DNA of 64,000 nt from Lethocerus indicus (Eukaryota; Arthropoda; Insecta; Hemiptera; Belostomatidae), in contig JACDQD010000004.1 in assembly GCA_019843655.1 (NCBI GenBank), forward strand, positions 1,178,001 through 1,242,000, given 5' to 3'. The position numbers were made by a program, and so were the translations under genes. Of the stretch, positions 49,101-61,225 are shown in pieces; position 1 is the stretch's first letter; each line of letters opens with the position of its first letter. The notes beneath the pieces are model-generated. The model ran no database searches. It saw only the letters and a list, made by a program, of their open reading frames with translations, and was not told where the DNA came from.

Positions 49101-50847
49101 TGAAGGAGGCAATCTTGGTTTAAGGAGATGAGGAGGAATTTCCTTAAGTTTTTCCAGAGGTGGCTTATCCATGGACAACAATTTCACCTGTTCAGCAGTC
49201 AAACTTTTAATTACCCTTCTTTTCGGTTTATCTCTCCTATGCATATCTTCTTCAAAAGGAACTTCCTTTTGATTGTCCTGGTGCCATGCATGTTTCCCAA
49301 TTTGCTGTCTTAGTTTTAAATTGGTTTCCTGTTTTGTTATGGCATTGTCAAAAACATTCTCATAACGTTCAAGTAAAGCTTCTATGTCTCTATTTACTGC
49401 TGCCATTTCATTTGAGACATCCACTGATAAACCACTGCAATCGTTTTAAAATTATAAGTATGAATTTTTTTTTAGTATATTTTATTATTCAATGTAATTG
49501 GTTTCTGTTGGGACCAGTTAGAAGCATTAGTTGTAAGGTCAAGCACCCGCTACCAAAGAGCTTTAAGGTCTAACTCTCAACTTGTACTATAAATTATGAA
49601 CTAACATCCTTGGCATTCAGGCATTTTGTACAAATGAATTAGTTATCTCCTTAGTTCAAACTAAATAACTTGAGTCATAAAATGCTGCTTGATCATCAGG
49701 TCTAAAATTGGAAAGAATGAAGAAATGACTTTGCTCTACCTATTGGAGTGGCAGATGATGTTACCACATATAAACTCCTAGAGGTACCAAAGTTAACTTG
49801 TTCCTTAATTTCCTGACTATAATATTTCATATTTATAACCTGGAATAATTTGTAGTTGTGCTATCGTCTGCACTGCTTATTTCTTCTATGATCCTGTATT
49901 TTGGTCTCCGCCTAATGTTATCCCCTTTTACAAGTACTGTTTGTGCAGGCTCTTGGTCTGAATATAAGGCTCTGAAAATTTATTGACTTGCAGTTTTAAA
50001 TCTAATACTATAGAATTTAAAATTCATGTTTATTAATAATTCTTAGCTAAAATTATTAATTCAGTTGTCATGACTACAGTATTAATTGTTTCTTTGATTT
50101 TCATGAAATTATATTTAATAACTTTTTTATTTAATTTTTTTTGTAGAGTATTAATTGTAACTTATTTATATTCAGAAGACAAATTTCATTTTTATTTTAA
50201 ATTGAAATATTTATTGCTAGAATTTCAACTTTCACTTCTTCATTTAAATGAAAATATCACCATTTTTTAAAATACTTAAAATATGTACCTTTGCTTTCTT
50301 GTATAACTTGTTTGCATAGGTCTTTGTTGCCACATTCTTGGAAGATCAACTACTGCATTTGAATTGTTTTTTTTAGAATGCCTATTGACATTAAAATGTT
50401 ATATTTTTTTATTTTTTCAATTTTATTTCAGTATAAAAATGATCTAATAATCTCATCGCCCTTCTGATCTTCTGCCTCAAACCAACTATTTCATCCTAAG
50501 CTAAACCAATTTCATCTTTTCACAGTCAGTAGCATTCTGACACTAGTATAGAGAATCGTTCTGTCACCACTGTCAATGGTGAAAAATCAAACCTAATCAA
50601 GACACCCAGAAGATCACAAGAGTGATAATATTTCAAACCCTTGCCTCCCAAACAGCTTTTACAGAAATAAATATAGATCAATTTATTTTAAATTCTACCT
50701 GAGAACATCAAGAACTGGATTAACAGGAATTGTGTGAATGTGCCTTCTTTTAATTACAGGCTGACTTGATAGGGCAGCTTCGGAATTGTACCTTGAAGCA
50801 GCATTGCAGTGATTTCCAGGATCATAGTATTCAATATGAGAATCCAT
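46142..50847 (-). CDS. unidentified Asn/Lys/Glu-rich protein with helical C-terminus
   Basis: Nine exons chain in phase: 50847-50699, 50381-50289, 49971-49840, 49434-49059, 48942-47594, 47495-47339, 47210-47111, 46816-46720 and 46214-46142, giving 841 residues. I do not recognise the protein. The N-terminal 250 residues include a short helical stretch (EMAAVNRDIEALLERYENVF) and a basic/proline segment (PKRRVIKSLTAEQVKLLSMD, then PPLEKLKEIPPHLLKPRLPP). The large exon 5 (residues about 251-700) is low-complexity, rich in Asn, Ser, Glu and Cys/His pairs, and probably disordered. The C-terminus turns regular: EPLYLQQLKQMRTDYLKHIQ, REIKHIEDLDRYLSKFG, a likely coiled coil and the best candidate for a conserved module. 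The exon 7 donor at 47111 is inferred from phase; an alternative is the donor at 47103 with a later acceptor. Structure of this sort is common in centrosomal or cytoskeletal scaffold proteins, but that is only a guess. Confidence 0.75.
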
Positions 50848-52429
50848 CAAGGACTAAATTCAAATGTTGGAAAATCATGTTGGCATTTACTTAAGGAGTA
50901 AAAATATCATAACTGTTTTATTAAGTAAACTTGAAGTTTGTCAGAGTTTTTAAAAACTCTAAAATAATCACATAGTTGCATGTTAGTAACTAACACTAAA
51001 GTTTTCATAAGACCAGGTAGGCATAAATACACCAGGCACTATCCTTCTTTCAGTAGGAGAAGGGGGGCAGGCAAAGTTAACTTTAGCCATCCATTGAAAA
51101 CTTCAAGTTATATTTGAATGGAAAATATTGAAGATAATCTAAATTTTCATTAAGCAATATTTGTAATTTATTTATAACAAAAATGCAGTTGATGCCTCAA
51201 ATAATACTAATCACTCTGTATGTTTCTTTACTCACAACTTCTTTTGCTACCTATGTTTGCTCTTGTGATTAATAAATTATAGCTACAGGTTTCATAGAAC
51301 GTGATTCATATTGTTCTACCTTAAAACTAACTTATCATGTATTTATGATAACCATGTTTTATAATTAATTTAGTCACTTACCTATTAAATACGGCATGCA
51401 GTTTTTGTTGAGTGCTAATATGCTTGTAAAATATAAATTCATACATTTAGAAAATAATGTAGCTGTAAAATTTGAATACTTCTATTAATATAATTACATT
51501 GATAATAACAACAATTAATACAAATTTAATAATATAAACAATTGTTAAGGACAAAGAACAGCTGCTACCCTATTATACAGACTACATTGATCTCACAGGT
51601 GTCCAGGCTATAAAAAACATTATCAGATCTAAAAGATATTTAATAATTTAATTTATATTACACCTTTAAATTACACTCGTTCATTATGCACATCATTCCC
51701 AGCAGTAAAGAATTTTTTTCTTGTGCAATAATATTATATCAACAAACTAATATTTGAATGCAGTATCTTTATCAGTGTTTAGAGTTATGGTACTTTTTTC
51801 AGAATAATTTTAGATTTATTTAATAAAAATGCTCACTAAAGATGCAAGTTAAGGTTAACAATATATGATTTTGGCAGACAGATAATATTTGAAGTTCAAA
51901 TATTCTTGTTCATAATGAATGAGTTATATTTAGTGATGCATTATTAATAAATAAATAAAAAACCATTAATTATAAAATATTTTATTTCATTAACCTTAGT
52001 GCACATCACACTAAAGGTATACATTACATTTTATTTCAACTAGTCCATAACTAAGGTTATAGCTAACAATAAGAAACATACCTTGAGCAAATTAGATTGT
52101 CATAAAAAATATTACAAAGAACTTATAAACATGATTACAACTTAAGGAGATGAATGCTACTTTCTTTAATAAATTAAAACAAACTACATTGTTATAGAAA
52201 CTGGCCAGAAATAGAGAGGCTGTCAGTTCCCAGTATGAAATTACATATTACCCACAATGAAAACTATGTGGCAATTCCTTAATAAAAGTGGCATTACTTT
52301 CTGCATAGTATTTATGCAACATTTTCTATTAAGGATTCCCTGACAATATGTATCAATTAATTAACATGCAAGGAAAAGATCTATTTACAAAAATACATTC
52401 AATCACAACAGTCTATTGGTATTATTTTT
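50848..52429. other. AT-rich intergenic region, no gene seen
   Basis: Holds the 5' flank of the unidentified gene and the 3' flank of the ABC transporter gene. Minus-strand AATAAA occurs near 52031 and 51979. No other exon, RNA gene or repeat was recognised. Confidence 0.5.
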
Positions 52430-55400
52430 TTAGCCCTTCTTGAACTTGAGCATTAAGATGCTAACAGTCATAAATATTGTGATCCAAACACAGCTAGAAA
52501 TGAAACCAGCATAAACTGTCGAGTTTTCAATACCCCACCCTCTTGAAAAAATTGACCTTAACGATTCAGTTGACAGTGTTAATGGTAAAAAGAAACTTAT
52601 TGTCCGAAGTGCAGTGTGCATTCCTTGTATTGGCCAAATTACACCTGTAAAAGAAAAGGCAAAAATTATAGTATGCATGATTCTTTTTTGTTTTGAGTTA
52701 TGGTTAATTATCAACTTTTGTTTAATACACATTTCTAATCTTAAATAGTTTATATGTTTTCATTTAAATATTATGAATTATAATTTAACAAATATTAATA
52801 CAAATAAAATAATTATGATAATATAATGTTTCATCATCTTACCACAGAGCATCACAAAAGGTATGAAGCTTCCAAGAGCAACATACGTTGCTGTACGTTC
52901 ACTTTCACAAACACATGATACCATAAAACCTGTGAAAAGAATGTCAAAATTAAAAATATATTTATGGTTTTAGATATAATATTTTTATAAAAATAGACAT
53001 AATAATATTTTATATCTCTGTCAAATATTTTATATAATAACTCATGCTTACCAAATGTCATTCCACAGGTTCCAGATAAAATAGTCAAAATAATAACCAA
53101 AGCAAAATGTCCGTGGTTTGTTAAGCCAAAGACAAAAAACGCAAAAGTTATCACCAGCGCTGATTGAGCAAGCATAGCAAGAAATTGTGTTATAATATGT
53201 GAACACATGATCTCTAATGCAGTAATACCTGGAAATTAATAATTTATTAAACTTAATAAGAAATAAAAAATATATAAAAAGGTATATATTATAATATTTC
53301 TATTTACCTGAGACCAAACATCGCTCTAAAATGCCTTCATTTCTTTCAATAAGCATAGCACCAGAAGTAAGCGCTACCGCCAGGAAGAATGCTATCCTGA
53401 AAGGAGTTAAAGATATACTGTTATTGTTGGTTTTAAATTTCATATACCCAAATAAGAGTTTGTTTAAATACTCACGTTAGAATTACACCGGGTGCTGCAA
53501 AATCAGTAAAATTTGGAATCCGGGGCCCATAGATAGGATCGTTGAACTAAAAATATTGACTGTTAAAATTACATGATAAAATTGTTTAATAATTGATTTA
53601 ATATTCATTTATTGTATTATATTCTTATTAAAATGATGTATGGACTAAATTTATCAAATAGGTAGGAATATTTTAAAAAGCTTAATGTTTTAATTGCTCC
53701 AGTACTCTGATATTAATCATTATTTACCCTGATGGGTATAGATGCAGTTGCGACATTCATCTCACATGCTGTTGCTACTTCCTTAGCCATATCATTTAGT
53801 GCATAAACAACATCTCTTTGTAGCATATATGATATCTGTTGATCTGAAAAGTAATATTTTATTTTAATTTTGTAAACATAATTTGCTGGCTGTAATTTTG
53901 ACAAAATTGACAATTGATGGATTAATTAAGAAAAAACACAAAATTCATTTTCATAATTAAAATGCATGCAGTTGATTTTTAGTATTATTAACAAATAAAA
54001 TAAATCTAATCTGAGATTTAAGATAAAATAAATTAACCAGATCATAGTAATATATTTATGCTTACTTGACATATCAAGACTAATATTAATTTCACTACTA
54101 TCAATTACAGAATCATTTGCAAATCGTCCAAGATCAATCCTTAATGTCACCATTTCTGAAAATTCAGGAGGTATTTCTATTACACCCCACGCTAAGCCTT
54201 TTTTTACAGCATAATCTGCATCCATTTTATTATCATACATTACCTAAACACAGAAATAACCAAAAAGTGCTTTTAAAACTCTATAATTCAGAAATATAAT
54301 TGCAAAAACTCATTAATATTTCAGTCTTAATTAAGTAAATATTGAAAGGTCTTTACCAACGTGTGTTTCTTCTTTGAGAGGTGATAAAGGTATCTACAGC
54401 TAAGTCTTTCATAACTGCAGGAAGAGTTGAACGTGCATTCAGATCCAAAAGGGATTTCATTATTAATTACACCGAGTTTTAAACCAACTGGATCCCGGCC
54501 GATGGACAAGCAAAAGAGCACTATTTCTATAACTGGCAACCCAATGATAAATGACAGCATTCTGAAAAAATATATCAATTTGTTTCAATGTATTAAACTG
54601 GTGTAGATATTATTAAGGAAGCAATTTTCATGTTTTATAATGCGGTAAATTTATCGAAATAACTACCCAAAATTTCTAATCAACCATAGCATATTTTTCC
54701 ATATTAAGGCCTTCAAATGATATGATGTAAAGAGCTGCAAGGCATTTTTCCAGGACCAATCTGTTTCCTCTTCTGGTGGTAATGGATCAGTCTGTAAAAT
54801 TTATATGTTCATTAATCAAATTAATACATCCAGTTAAAATGACATATTTAAAAACCAAATTTAAATTAGCATATGTGGTAGTAATACTAACAATTTCTGT
54901 ATTTGTTGCTTTTATATTTGTTATACTCATACTTTCACCAAACTCTCCGCTAATTTCAGATGACGTATCAAATGCTTCATTTACTGCACCTATACTGTCT
55001 TGAATTTCCTGAAAGGGAGAGATATCTCAATGAATCTAAGTAACTCAATAAGATTACTCGGAATTTTGAAAATCAAATATTTATTACAGGCATCGTGGCA
55101 GCAGCAGCAGCTACAACATCGGACAATATGCTACTTCTTCTCCGTTTTCCCCTATTCTGAAGAATACTTAATTTAAGGAATGCATCTTCCAATGAATCAG
55201 TGTTGTATTTTTCCAAAAGGGAAGTTGGAGATTCCTCAGCCAAAAACTTCCCCCCTCTCATCAGACCTATCTGCAATGATGAAATTTGCATTGAAAAAAC
55301 ATTAATATAAAATAATCGTAAGTATAACTATCTTGGACTAAGAAGACTGTTTATATATCATTGTGCAAATTTTATGTTTACAAATATATAGGTAGTCTAT

Positions 55401-58400
55401 ATAAACTTAAATATAAATGACTTACAGTATGCGCTTGCCTAGTTTCATCAATATAGTGAGTTGTTATAATAATTGTTGTTCCCTTTTCATTGGTTAACTT
55501 CACCAAATAATTCCAAATACTGAAAATAAAATGATATTCATCCAATTATATTCTGTTAACGGACGGATCGAAAATTTATTTTTTATTAACGTATTCGTTA
55601 ATTTTATTGCAATTTTGTATAGATCAGTTCTGGAGGAGGGTTACCTCTGTCTGAGCAATGGATCCACTCCGACCGTAGGTTCATCTAATATAAGAAGTTC
55701 AGGTTCGTGTAATAATGTGGCTGCAAATGAAACTCGCCTTTGTTGTCCTCCACTACAAATAAAATATCAGTTATAATTTTGAACGAAATAATTTTAGTCG
55801 AAATTCAGCCATTGGCGCCCATCATAACTGAATGGGTGTATCCTATGTTCTCTGTGGGTTTTTATTATTATTATTATTATAACTTCCCCGATTAGTATAC
55901 CGACAACGTGACAAAACATATTTTAGTCCAAATATTCGTGTATTTAACTGTATGTATTTGTAATTTGTGGCGGGTTCAAGTCCTGTAAGTGACTGGGTTC
56001 GAATCCCTGTGGCGGACTGAATTATTTCAATTGATTAAGAGAGGATCTACTAAACTCCAGTTCACCTATTATTAGACTTCAAAAATACTTTTAGGATACC
56101 TTAAGTTACCTCAAATTTTTTATGTATCTACCGGAACTCGGTAGCTGGAGTAGATCAAGCAGAAATCCCAATTTTTCGTCAACTTCCTCTGTTGTCATTC
56201 CTGCCACCCAACCGAAGTAGAGGAGGGTTTCCCGAATTGTGAATTCTCCGTACAGGGCGATTTCCTGATGAAAATTATCAATACAATTATAATTTATACG
56301 CGATTCTGGAGGGCAAATATTGGACCTCCAAATTTAAATTCACGATACACAATTCGAATGATACAATTATAGTCAAAACAACATAGACATACAAATACAG
56401 TGCATAAAGTTGAGGATCAATTTTTATTTTTATTTGGATATAATTTTATTACAATATTCTCGGTTCCGGTGATCAATAGTAAATTCTCAGATATGTGTTG
56501 CGTTTGTAACACAAATAATAATAGTAAAAATGTGGCGAACTTCAGTCAAAGAAGATTAGACCGTTGGTAACGCTCAGCAATAAAGGAAATATGTAGGTTA
56601 GGTTCGGTTAGGTTAGGTTCGGTTAGTTTAGGTACATAAAGTTGAGAATCAAGGTGAGGATCAATTTTTATTTTTATTTGGATATAATTTTATTATAATA
56701 TTCTCGGTTCCGGTCATCAGTAGTAAGTTCTCATCCGCGGTGCGTTTGTAACGCAAATAATAATATTAAAAATGTGGTGAGCTTCAGTCAATGAAGATTA
56801 GACCGTTAGTAACGCTCAGCAATTGAGGAAATATTTAGGTTAAACGAATTACTATAGTCCATTCAGATGGCTGCAGGTCCCGGAAAGCCTGGCCATTGAT
56901 TTAATTCCGCCTAGTTTGGCCCAGTACCGGCGTGTTAATTTCAAACAAGATAAACTAATAATAGTAATAATAATTTAACTTTATCGATTAAATCAATTTA
57001 CTTGAGGCATGTAACCTATCCTTGGTCCCGGCACTCCACTGCCCCTGCTGCCTGGCTTGCCGCCCAGTACCCATATTTCGCCGCTGTTCAATCTCCTCCG
57101 TCCCACTATACAGCTCAACAGTGTCGTCTTACCGCAACCGCTGGCGCCGAGCAGCCCGTATCTGCCAAATTAAAAACGAATGTTAACCCAAAACGCTATT
57201 TATACTGTTATTAACACTTAATACGAGCGTCCGTTACTGGCCAGTCCGTTCTCCCGGCTTCCGGTGGTCAAATCTGTCTTTGTATCATTTGTACATATTT
57301 TTGAAAAGCCTAATCTCTTCCTCGCCGAAAATAACTTGTATAGAGCAAAGTTTAGATGTATAGTCTCTGAAAGAAGGTGGGAGGAAAAAAAAGTTTATTT
57401 CGAAAAGCAAATTGAGGCTTGACGTTAAGATCATAAGCACGTTTTAAATTTATAGTAGTTCGTTTCCATTAATCGAAACTAATTAAATATAAATACATCT
57501 TGTTAGGGGATCCGACAAGGTTTGAAATAATGTAATTTTCTAATTTTATCCTATATTAGATAGGTTTTGGCGTCTCGCCAACTTCATCTGTATTCCGCCG
57601 GTAAATTAGTGGGGCACGTACGAAAGTTGGCCGCCGGCAAAGCCCGCTGTGTGCATCGTCATTGTACTGTCCACAGTGGGGGACAGTATATATATATATT
57701 ACCGACTTTGGCGAGAAACCGGAATCGGTCTAATGTAGGGGCTGACGAACGCCGAATAAGTTTCTCATTTCGTAGCGTCTTCCTGTAAAGGACAGGTCCT
57801 GAATACGGGACCCGTTTGAACCTGTAACGCTCGCATGCATCCCCGTTTGGCGTAACGCATCAAAAAACTTCAAATCACTCAGAACAAATTCCTCCGAATT
57901 GCCCTCGACGTATACGCCCAAGAACACGAACAGGACACGTACGCGACTTGGCCCAGACACCTAAACTGGACGAAATAATAGACAAAATAACGACTAAACA
58001 CAGAGACAAACTCCTAGCATCATCCTCCCAGCTACCCCCAAAAGACCCCACTGGCCACCCAAAAGACGTACAACAAGGAGGAGGAGGAGGGTCCTAACGC
58101 CCAGCTAGAAGACCCCCCAACCAAAGTGAAAGTGAAACGGTGCAGTGAAAGCTGTGAATGTGCCAGTCAAAGTGCCTATAGTGCATAGTGCTAACGACGG
58201 TATACTACCGGTCGTATACAGTGTCACCGGTGCCCCAGTGATCAGTGCACCGACACCGAGTGTAGTGAACCCAAGTGGCAAGTGCAAAGTGCGTGAGTGA
58301 ATGTGTGTGACGTAGTGAGTGTAGCTCAAGTTCTCGGGTTTTTATTGTATATTTTCCCCGATTGTCAATACAAAATTGTTAAATATTCACGATCAATGTA

Positions 58401-58707
58401 CCATAATATTTAAGTATATTTAGTAAGGCCGATAGGCCGTTACTGCATATCGCCATTTGTATATTGTCTCATCGATGTGACCGTTTTGTGTTTAATGAAA
58501 TAAAACCAGTTTGAAATTTGCTCACATGCATCCTTTCGGCACCGTCATGTTGAGGTTGTCCAGTATGACGTGCGGTGCCGTCCTGCTGCCGTAAGTCTTG
58601 ACCGCCCTCCTGACGCAGACCGCGTGCTGTCTCCTCGTCCAGACAGTGCTCTGTTGGGCGACGAGCCTCCTCCCGCCCGGTCCCGATACGTCCACTCCTT
58701 CAGACAT
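52430..58707 (-). CDS. ABC transporter, ABCH subfamily half transporter
   Basis: ATP-driven half transporter with the nucleotide-binding domain before the membrane domain. ABCH proteins are arthropod ABCG relatives, which act as dimers, and some export lipids for the cuticle barrier (Drosophila snustorr). Sixteen exons chain in phase: 58707-58526, 57161-57002, 56264-56110, 55752-55645, 55519-55426, 55270-55088, 55008-54892, 54791-54667, 54561-54357, 54243-54066, 53843-53728, 53546-53476, 53396-53308, 53228-53052, 52929-52843 and 52644-52430, giving 753 residues. Walker A is GASGCGKTT (66-74), Q-loop Gln 114, signature LSGGQQRR (165-172), Walker B LLILDEP (185-191), H-loop His 223 in TTHYIDE. 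A first membrane helix starts near 376, then a large loop with Cys residues, then several C-terminal helices ([40 protein letters not shown]). All catalytic motifs are intact. The start ATG follows a splice acceptor by one base, so the 5' UTR is split. Which of the three fly ABCH genes is the orthologue is not settled. Confidence 0.93.
55968..56022 (+). other. paired tRNA B-box-like sequences (relic)
   Basis: GGCGGGTTCAAGTCCTGT and, about 24 nt on, GACTGGGTTCGAATCCCTGT. Both match the Pol III B-box consensus GGTTCRANTCC. No complete cloverleaf or A-box was found. They lie in intron 3 of the ABC transporter gene and may be a tRNA or SINE remnant. Confidence 0.45.
56403..56842. repeat. tandem duplication of about 200 bp with TTAGG-like spacer
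   Basis: Unit 1 (56403-56600) and unit 2 (56634-56842) share CATAAAGTTGAG, TTTTTATTTTTATTTGGATA, ATATTCTCGGTTCCGGT, and AGATTAGACCGTT and AACGCTCAGCAA, at roughly 90% identity. The spacer and unit ends are GGTTAGGTTCGGTTAGGTTA, close to the insect telomere motif. It is in intron 2 of the ABC transporter gene. Confidence 0.88.
57545..57740. repeat. short foldback family copy F8
   Basis: The left end GTTTTGGCGTCTCGCCAACT, then TCATCTGTATTCCGCCGGTA and AATTAGTGGGGCACG, resembles F10. The right end GGCGAGAAACCGGAATCGGT is inverted relative to the left. A small (TA)n lies in the middle. It sits in intron 1 of the ABC transporter gene. Confidence 0.65.
57780..58520 (+). mobile_element. second non-LTR retrotransposon family, 3' end (copy R5)
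   Basis: Reverse-transcriptase C-terminal pieces in two frames: [20 protein letters not shown], then after a frameshift [30 protein letters not shown] and a stop after a poly-Gly run. The rest is a 3' UTR rich in GTGAAAGTG-type motifs, ending with AATAAA at about 58500. It shares no nucleotide identity with R1-R4. Inserted on the opposite strand in intron 1 of the ABC transporter gene, ending next to exon 1. Confidence 0.8.
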
Positions 58708-58708
58708 C

Positions 58709-60684
58709 CTGAACACAAGAATTTCAAACACGAATTAATTACAGCCGGTGGCTAATATCATGGGAAAACTGAGTTTTCCGTGCAGAGACATTGCGCAACG
58801 CCGTCGGATCAACTTCACCTTTAGATGAAAAACGAATATTGTCCGACATTTTTTCATCAACTGATCATACTAACAACCTCCTCTGGACTACAAACAGAAT
58901 AACATTTTGTTTCCGTTCCCGTTCGTTATTTAGAACAATTCTCGCGGTAACCACCGCGTTATGTTCAGCGGAGTGTCGAAATAATTTTTCCGTCATAAAA
59001 CCGTAGACGTCAGTTTATATAATAACGAATTGAATAAATAAACACCGTATAACATAAATTTGCAATGCCAGTTGCGTAATTCGATTTACGCATTCTTTCC
59101 GTAATGCCGTGGATTACTCGTCAGATCGGTCACTTCAAGTCACGTTCATCTTTTCGTAACGGATAGGTTTGAATTTAATTTTTTTTCTTGAATCGACGAG
59201 AAACTGATAGTGTTTCATTTTTCAATCGTCATCAAGATGATAATATCTGTAATACGTTCATTTTAATTTAGACCAACTGAGTCTAATAGGTAAAATATTC
59301 AAAATTTCAAGACACGTCTTTCGTTCACGAATCGTCGTTCTTTGAACACCTTCTACAACTTACCCATCAACAACCGAACATTATGGTAATACATATTTTT
59401 CGCTATATAAAAGAAAGTTTCAATCGAATGATTAGTCGCACATCGTCTCTTATCGGTCTTGTCTCGCCCCCCCCCTCCGCTTCATTAAGTCAATCGAGAA
59501 TGAACTGACCTTGACACCTGCTTCAAGGTTTGTACATTTAACGGGTAGATGGGACCCGATTCACGAGGAACTGATTTTCAGACGCGTGATCGCAGCTTAA
59601 TCGCCGGCCGGTAAAACGACGACAGAAAGTGGCACGTACCTGGAAAATTATCCAGATCGAACGGTCACCTGCTGGACGACGCTTTCCGAATTAAATGCAG
59701 ATTGCAATTGAAGTTGGCGGAGCGTCGGTCAGGTTTCAAGGCATCGGTTGTTACTGGGACCTCTAGTTTGTCTTTCGCGTTAACACCCTCTCTACGTCAC
59801 ACGGAGTGATGATGCTGGTGCGCTATAGCTGATGTAATGAGGGACGTTTAATTATTCCCACGAAACCGACGACGGTTGGAAGATTTACGACTCGAGAATA
59901 CCAGATTGGCGGCGTAAATCTGTTAATTATCGGCCATTGTATTTCTATATTAAGCAAATTAAATTGAGCCATTCTATCGGTTGTCACGAGAACGTTAATA
60001 CGACGCAACCAGATAAATTACCACAAAATTGCATATCATCAAATCGCTCTTGATTTGCATTGAATGTAAAAGGTGCCGTGGTAAAATTACTACTATATTC
60101 CAATATATATTTCAAAGTATTATCAATTAACCGGAAGTGGAAAATTATTCCAAACGATAGGTCAACTGAAACTGGCATTTTGGGGGCCGGCCTAATGTCG
60201 GTGGGCGGATTTTTCCAGAAACGAGAGAGAAAGTTTCGACTCTATCTTTACTGTCCGGCACTAATTTAACTGAAGTTCCACCGCAGAAAACTTCAAGATA
60301 AAACCCGGTCAACCTTGTACCATTCAGATCGAGTTTTATAGGTCTGTATAACGCGTTTCAGTGACCCTACACACACACTCACTCACGCACGCACACACGA
60401 GAAAACCTTGAAATGGATACGTTATCTTATAGTTTTGTAAAGTCTCTACGATAAAAGTCAAACGTTTACGACCCGCCAAATGGAATCGATGTCAAAAATA
60501 AAATAAAAAGGATGATATATAATAAATAGGAGAGTTTTTGGAAGACGTACTCTTTATATCCTAGTAGTCCTGGATTATGTTTACAGTTACAATAAATTAA
60601 TGCCACGATAAGGCTCAACCATATTCTTATTTAATCTCGCTTAATATTCCTCTTGAACTTCAAGTCATTTCTGTACGCAATTAA
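58709..60684 (-). other. 5' flank of the ABC transporter gene, with probable noncoding first-exon donor at 59640
   Basis: On the minus strand TTTTCCAG|GTACGTGCC at 59640/59639 is an excellent donor facing the acceptor at 58709, and its upstream sequence has no long open frame. I read it as the end of a 5' UTR exon of the ABC transporter gene; the transcription start was not located. Nothing else was recognised. Confidence 0.45.
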
Positions 60685-61225
60685 AACCCTCGGCAAACAT
60701 TTTTGGCACTTCCGATGCTTTTTGGGCATCCTCACTGTGCATTGTCACTGTCACTTGTGTCTTGTTATTGTGTTTTTGGGGGATGTTGTTTGTCTTATTT
60801 GGGTTGGGAGGGATTTTGTTAAACGCCTTAAGTCTTTGTCGGATTATCGGTCAAATAGATCACACTCACATATATATTTGGTTTTGACTATTTGGATTTG
60901 ACTAGGAAACCTGTCTGGTATTATGTATTTGCGATCATAAAGGTTTTACTGTTGATCCAAAATTTATTGAAAAAAAAAGTTTGTTTCTTGTAATCTAGAC
61001 AATCGGTGCAGGTGCACCCAACGAACTTTAGTTCAGTACATATCCGCACCACACTCAGGGGGGCGCTAGTTTGTCGGACAAACAGAGAACCGTGCAGTGA
61101 GGATGCCCAAAAACATCCCAAAAGTGACTAGCACCGCTACTGAAGATGGCGAGCGGCCGAACGAAAGAGCGAAAGACCAAACCAGCGAGAGGAGACAGAA
61201 AAACATGAAATCTTATAAATGGAAA
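60685..61225. repeat. foldback family copy F9 with internal segment
   Basis: The left part begins TTTTTGGCACTTCCGATGCT and contains CTTGTTATTGTGTTTTTGGG, TTGTCTTATTTGGGTTGGG and TCGGATTATCGGTCAAATA as in F7. The block GGTGCAGGTGCACCCAACGA and GTGAGGATGCCCAAAAACAT follow. The inverted arm ACCGCTACTGAAGATGGCGA, then GCGGCCGAA, CCAGCGAGAGGAGACAG closes it. About 70 bp between the internal segment and the GGTGCA block is unique to this copy. Confidence 0.85.

Noticed and set aside
55860..55880. TTA trinucleotide run
   Set aside because: Too short and ordinary for AT-rich intron DNA to be worth annotating separately.
58570..58755. Plus-strand frame opposite ABCH exon 1
   Set aside because: Shadow of the real minus-strand exon, which splices in phase to the Walker A exon.
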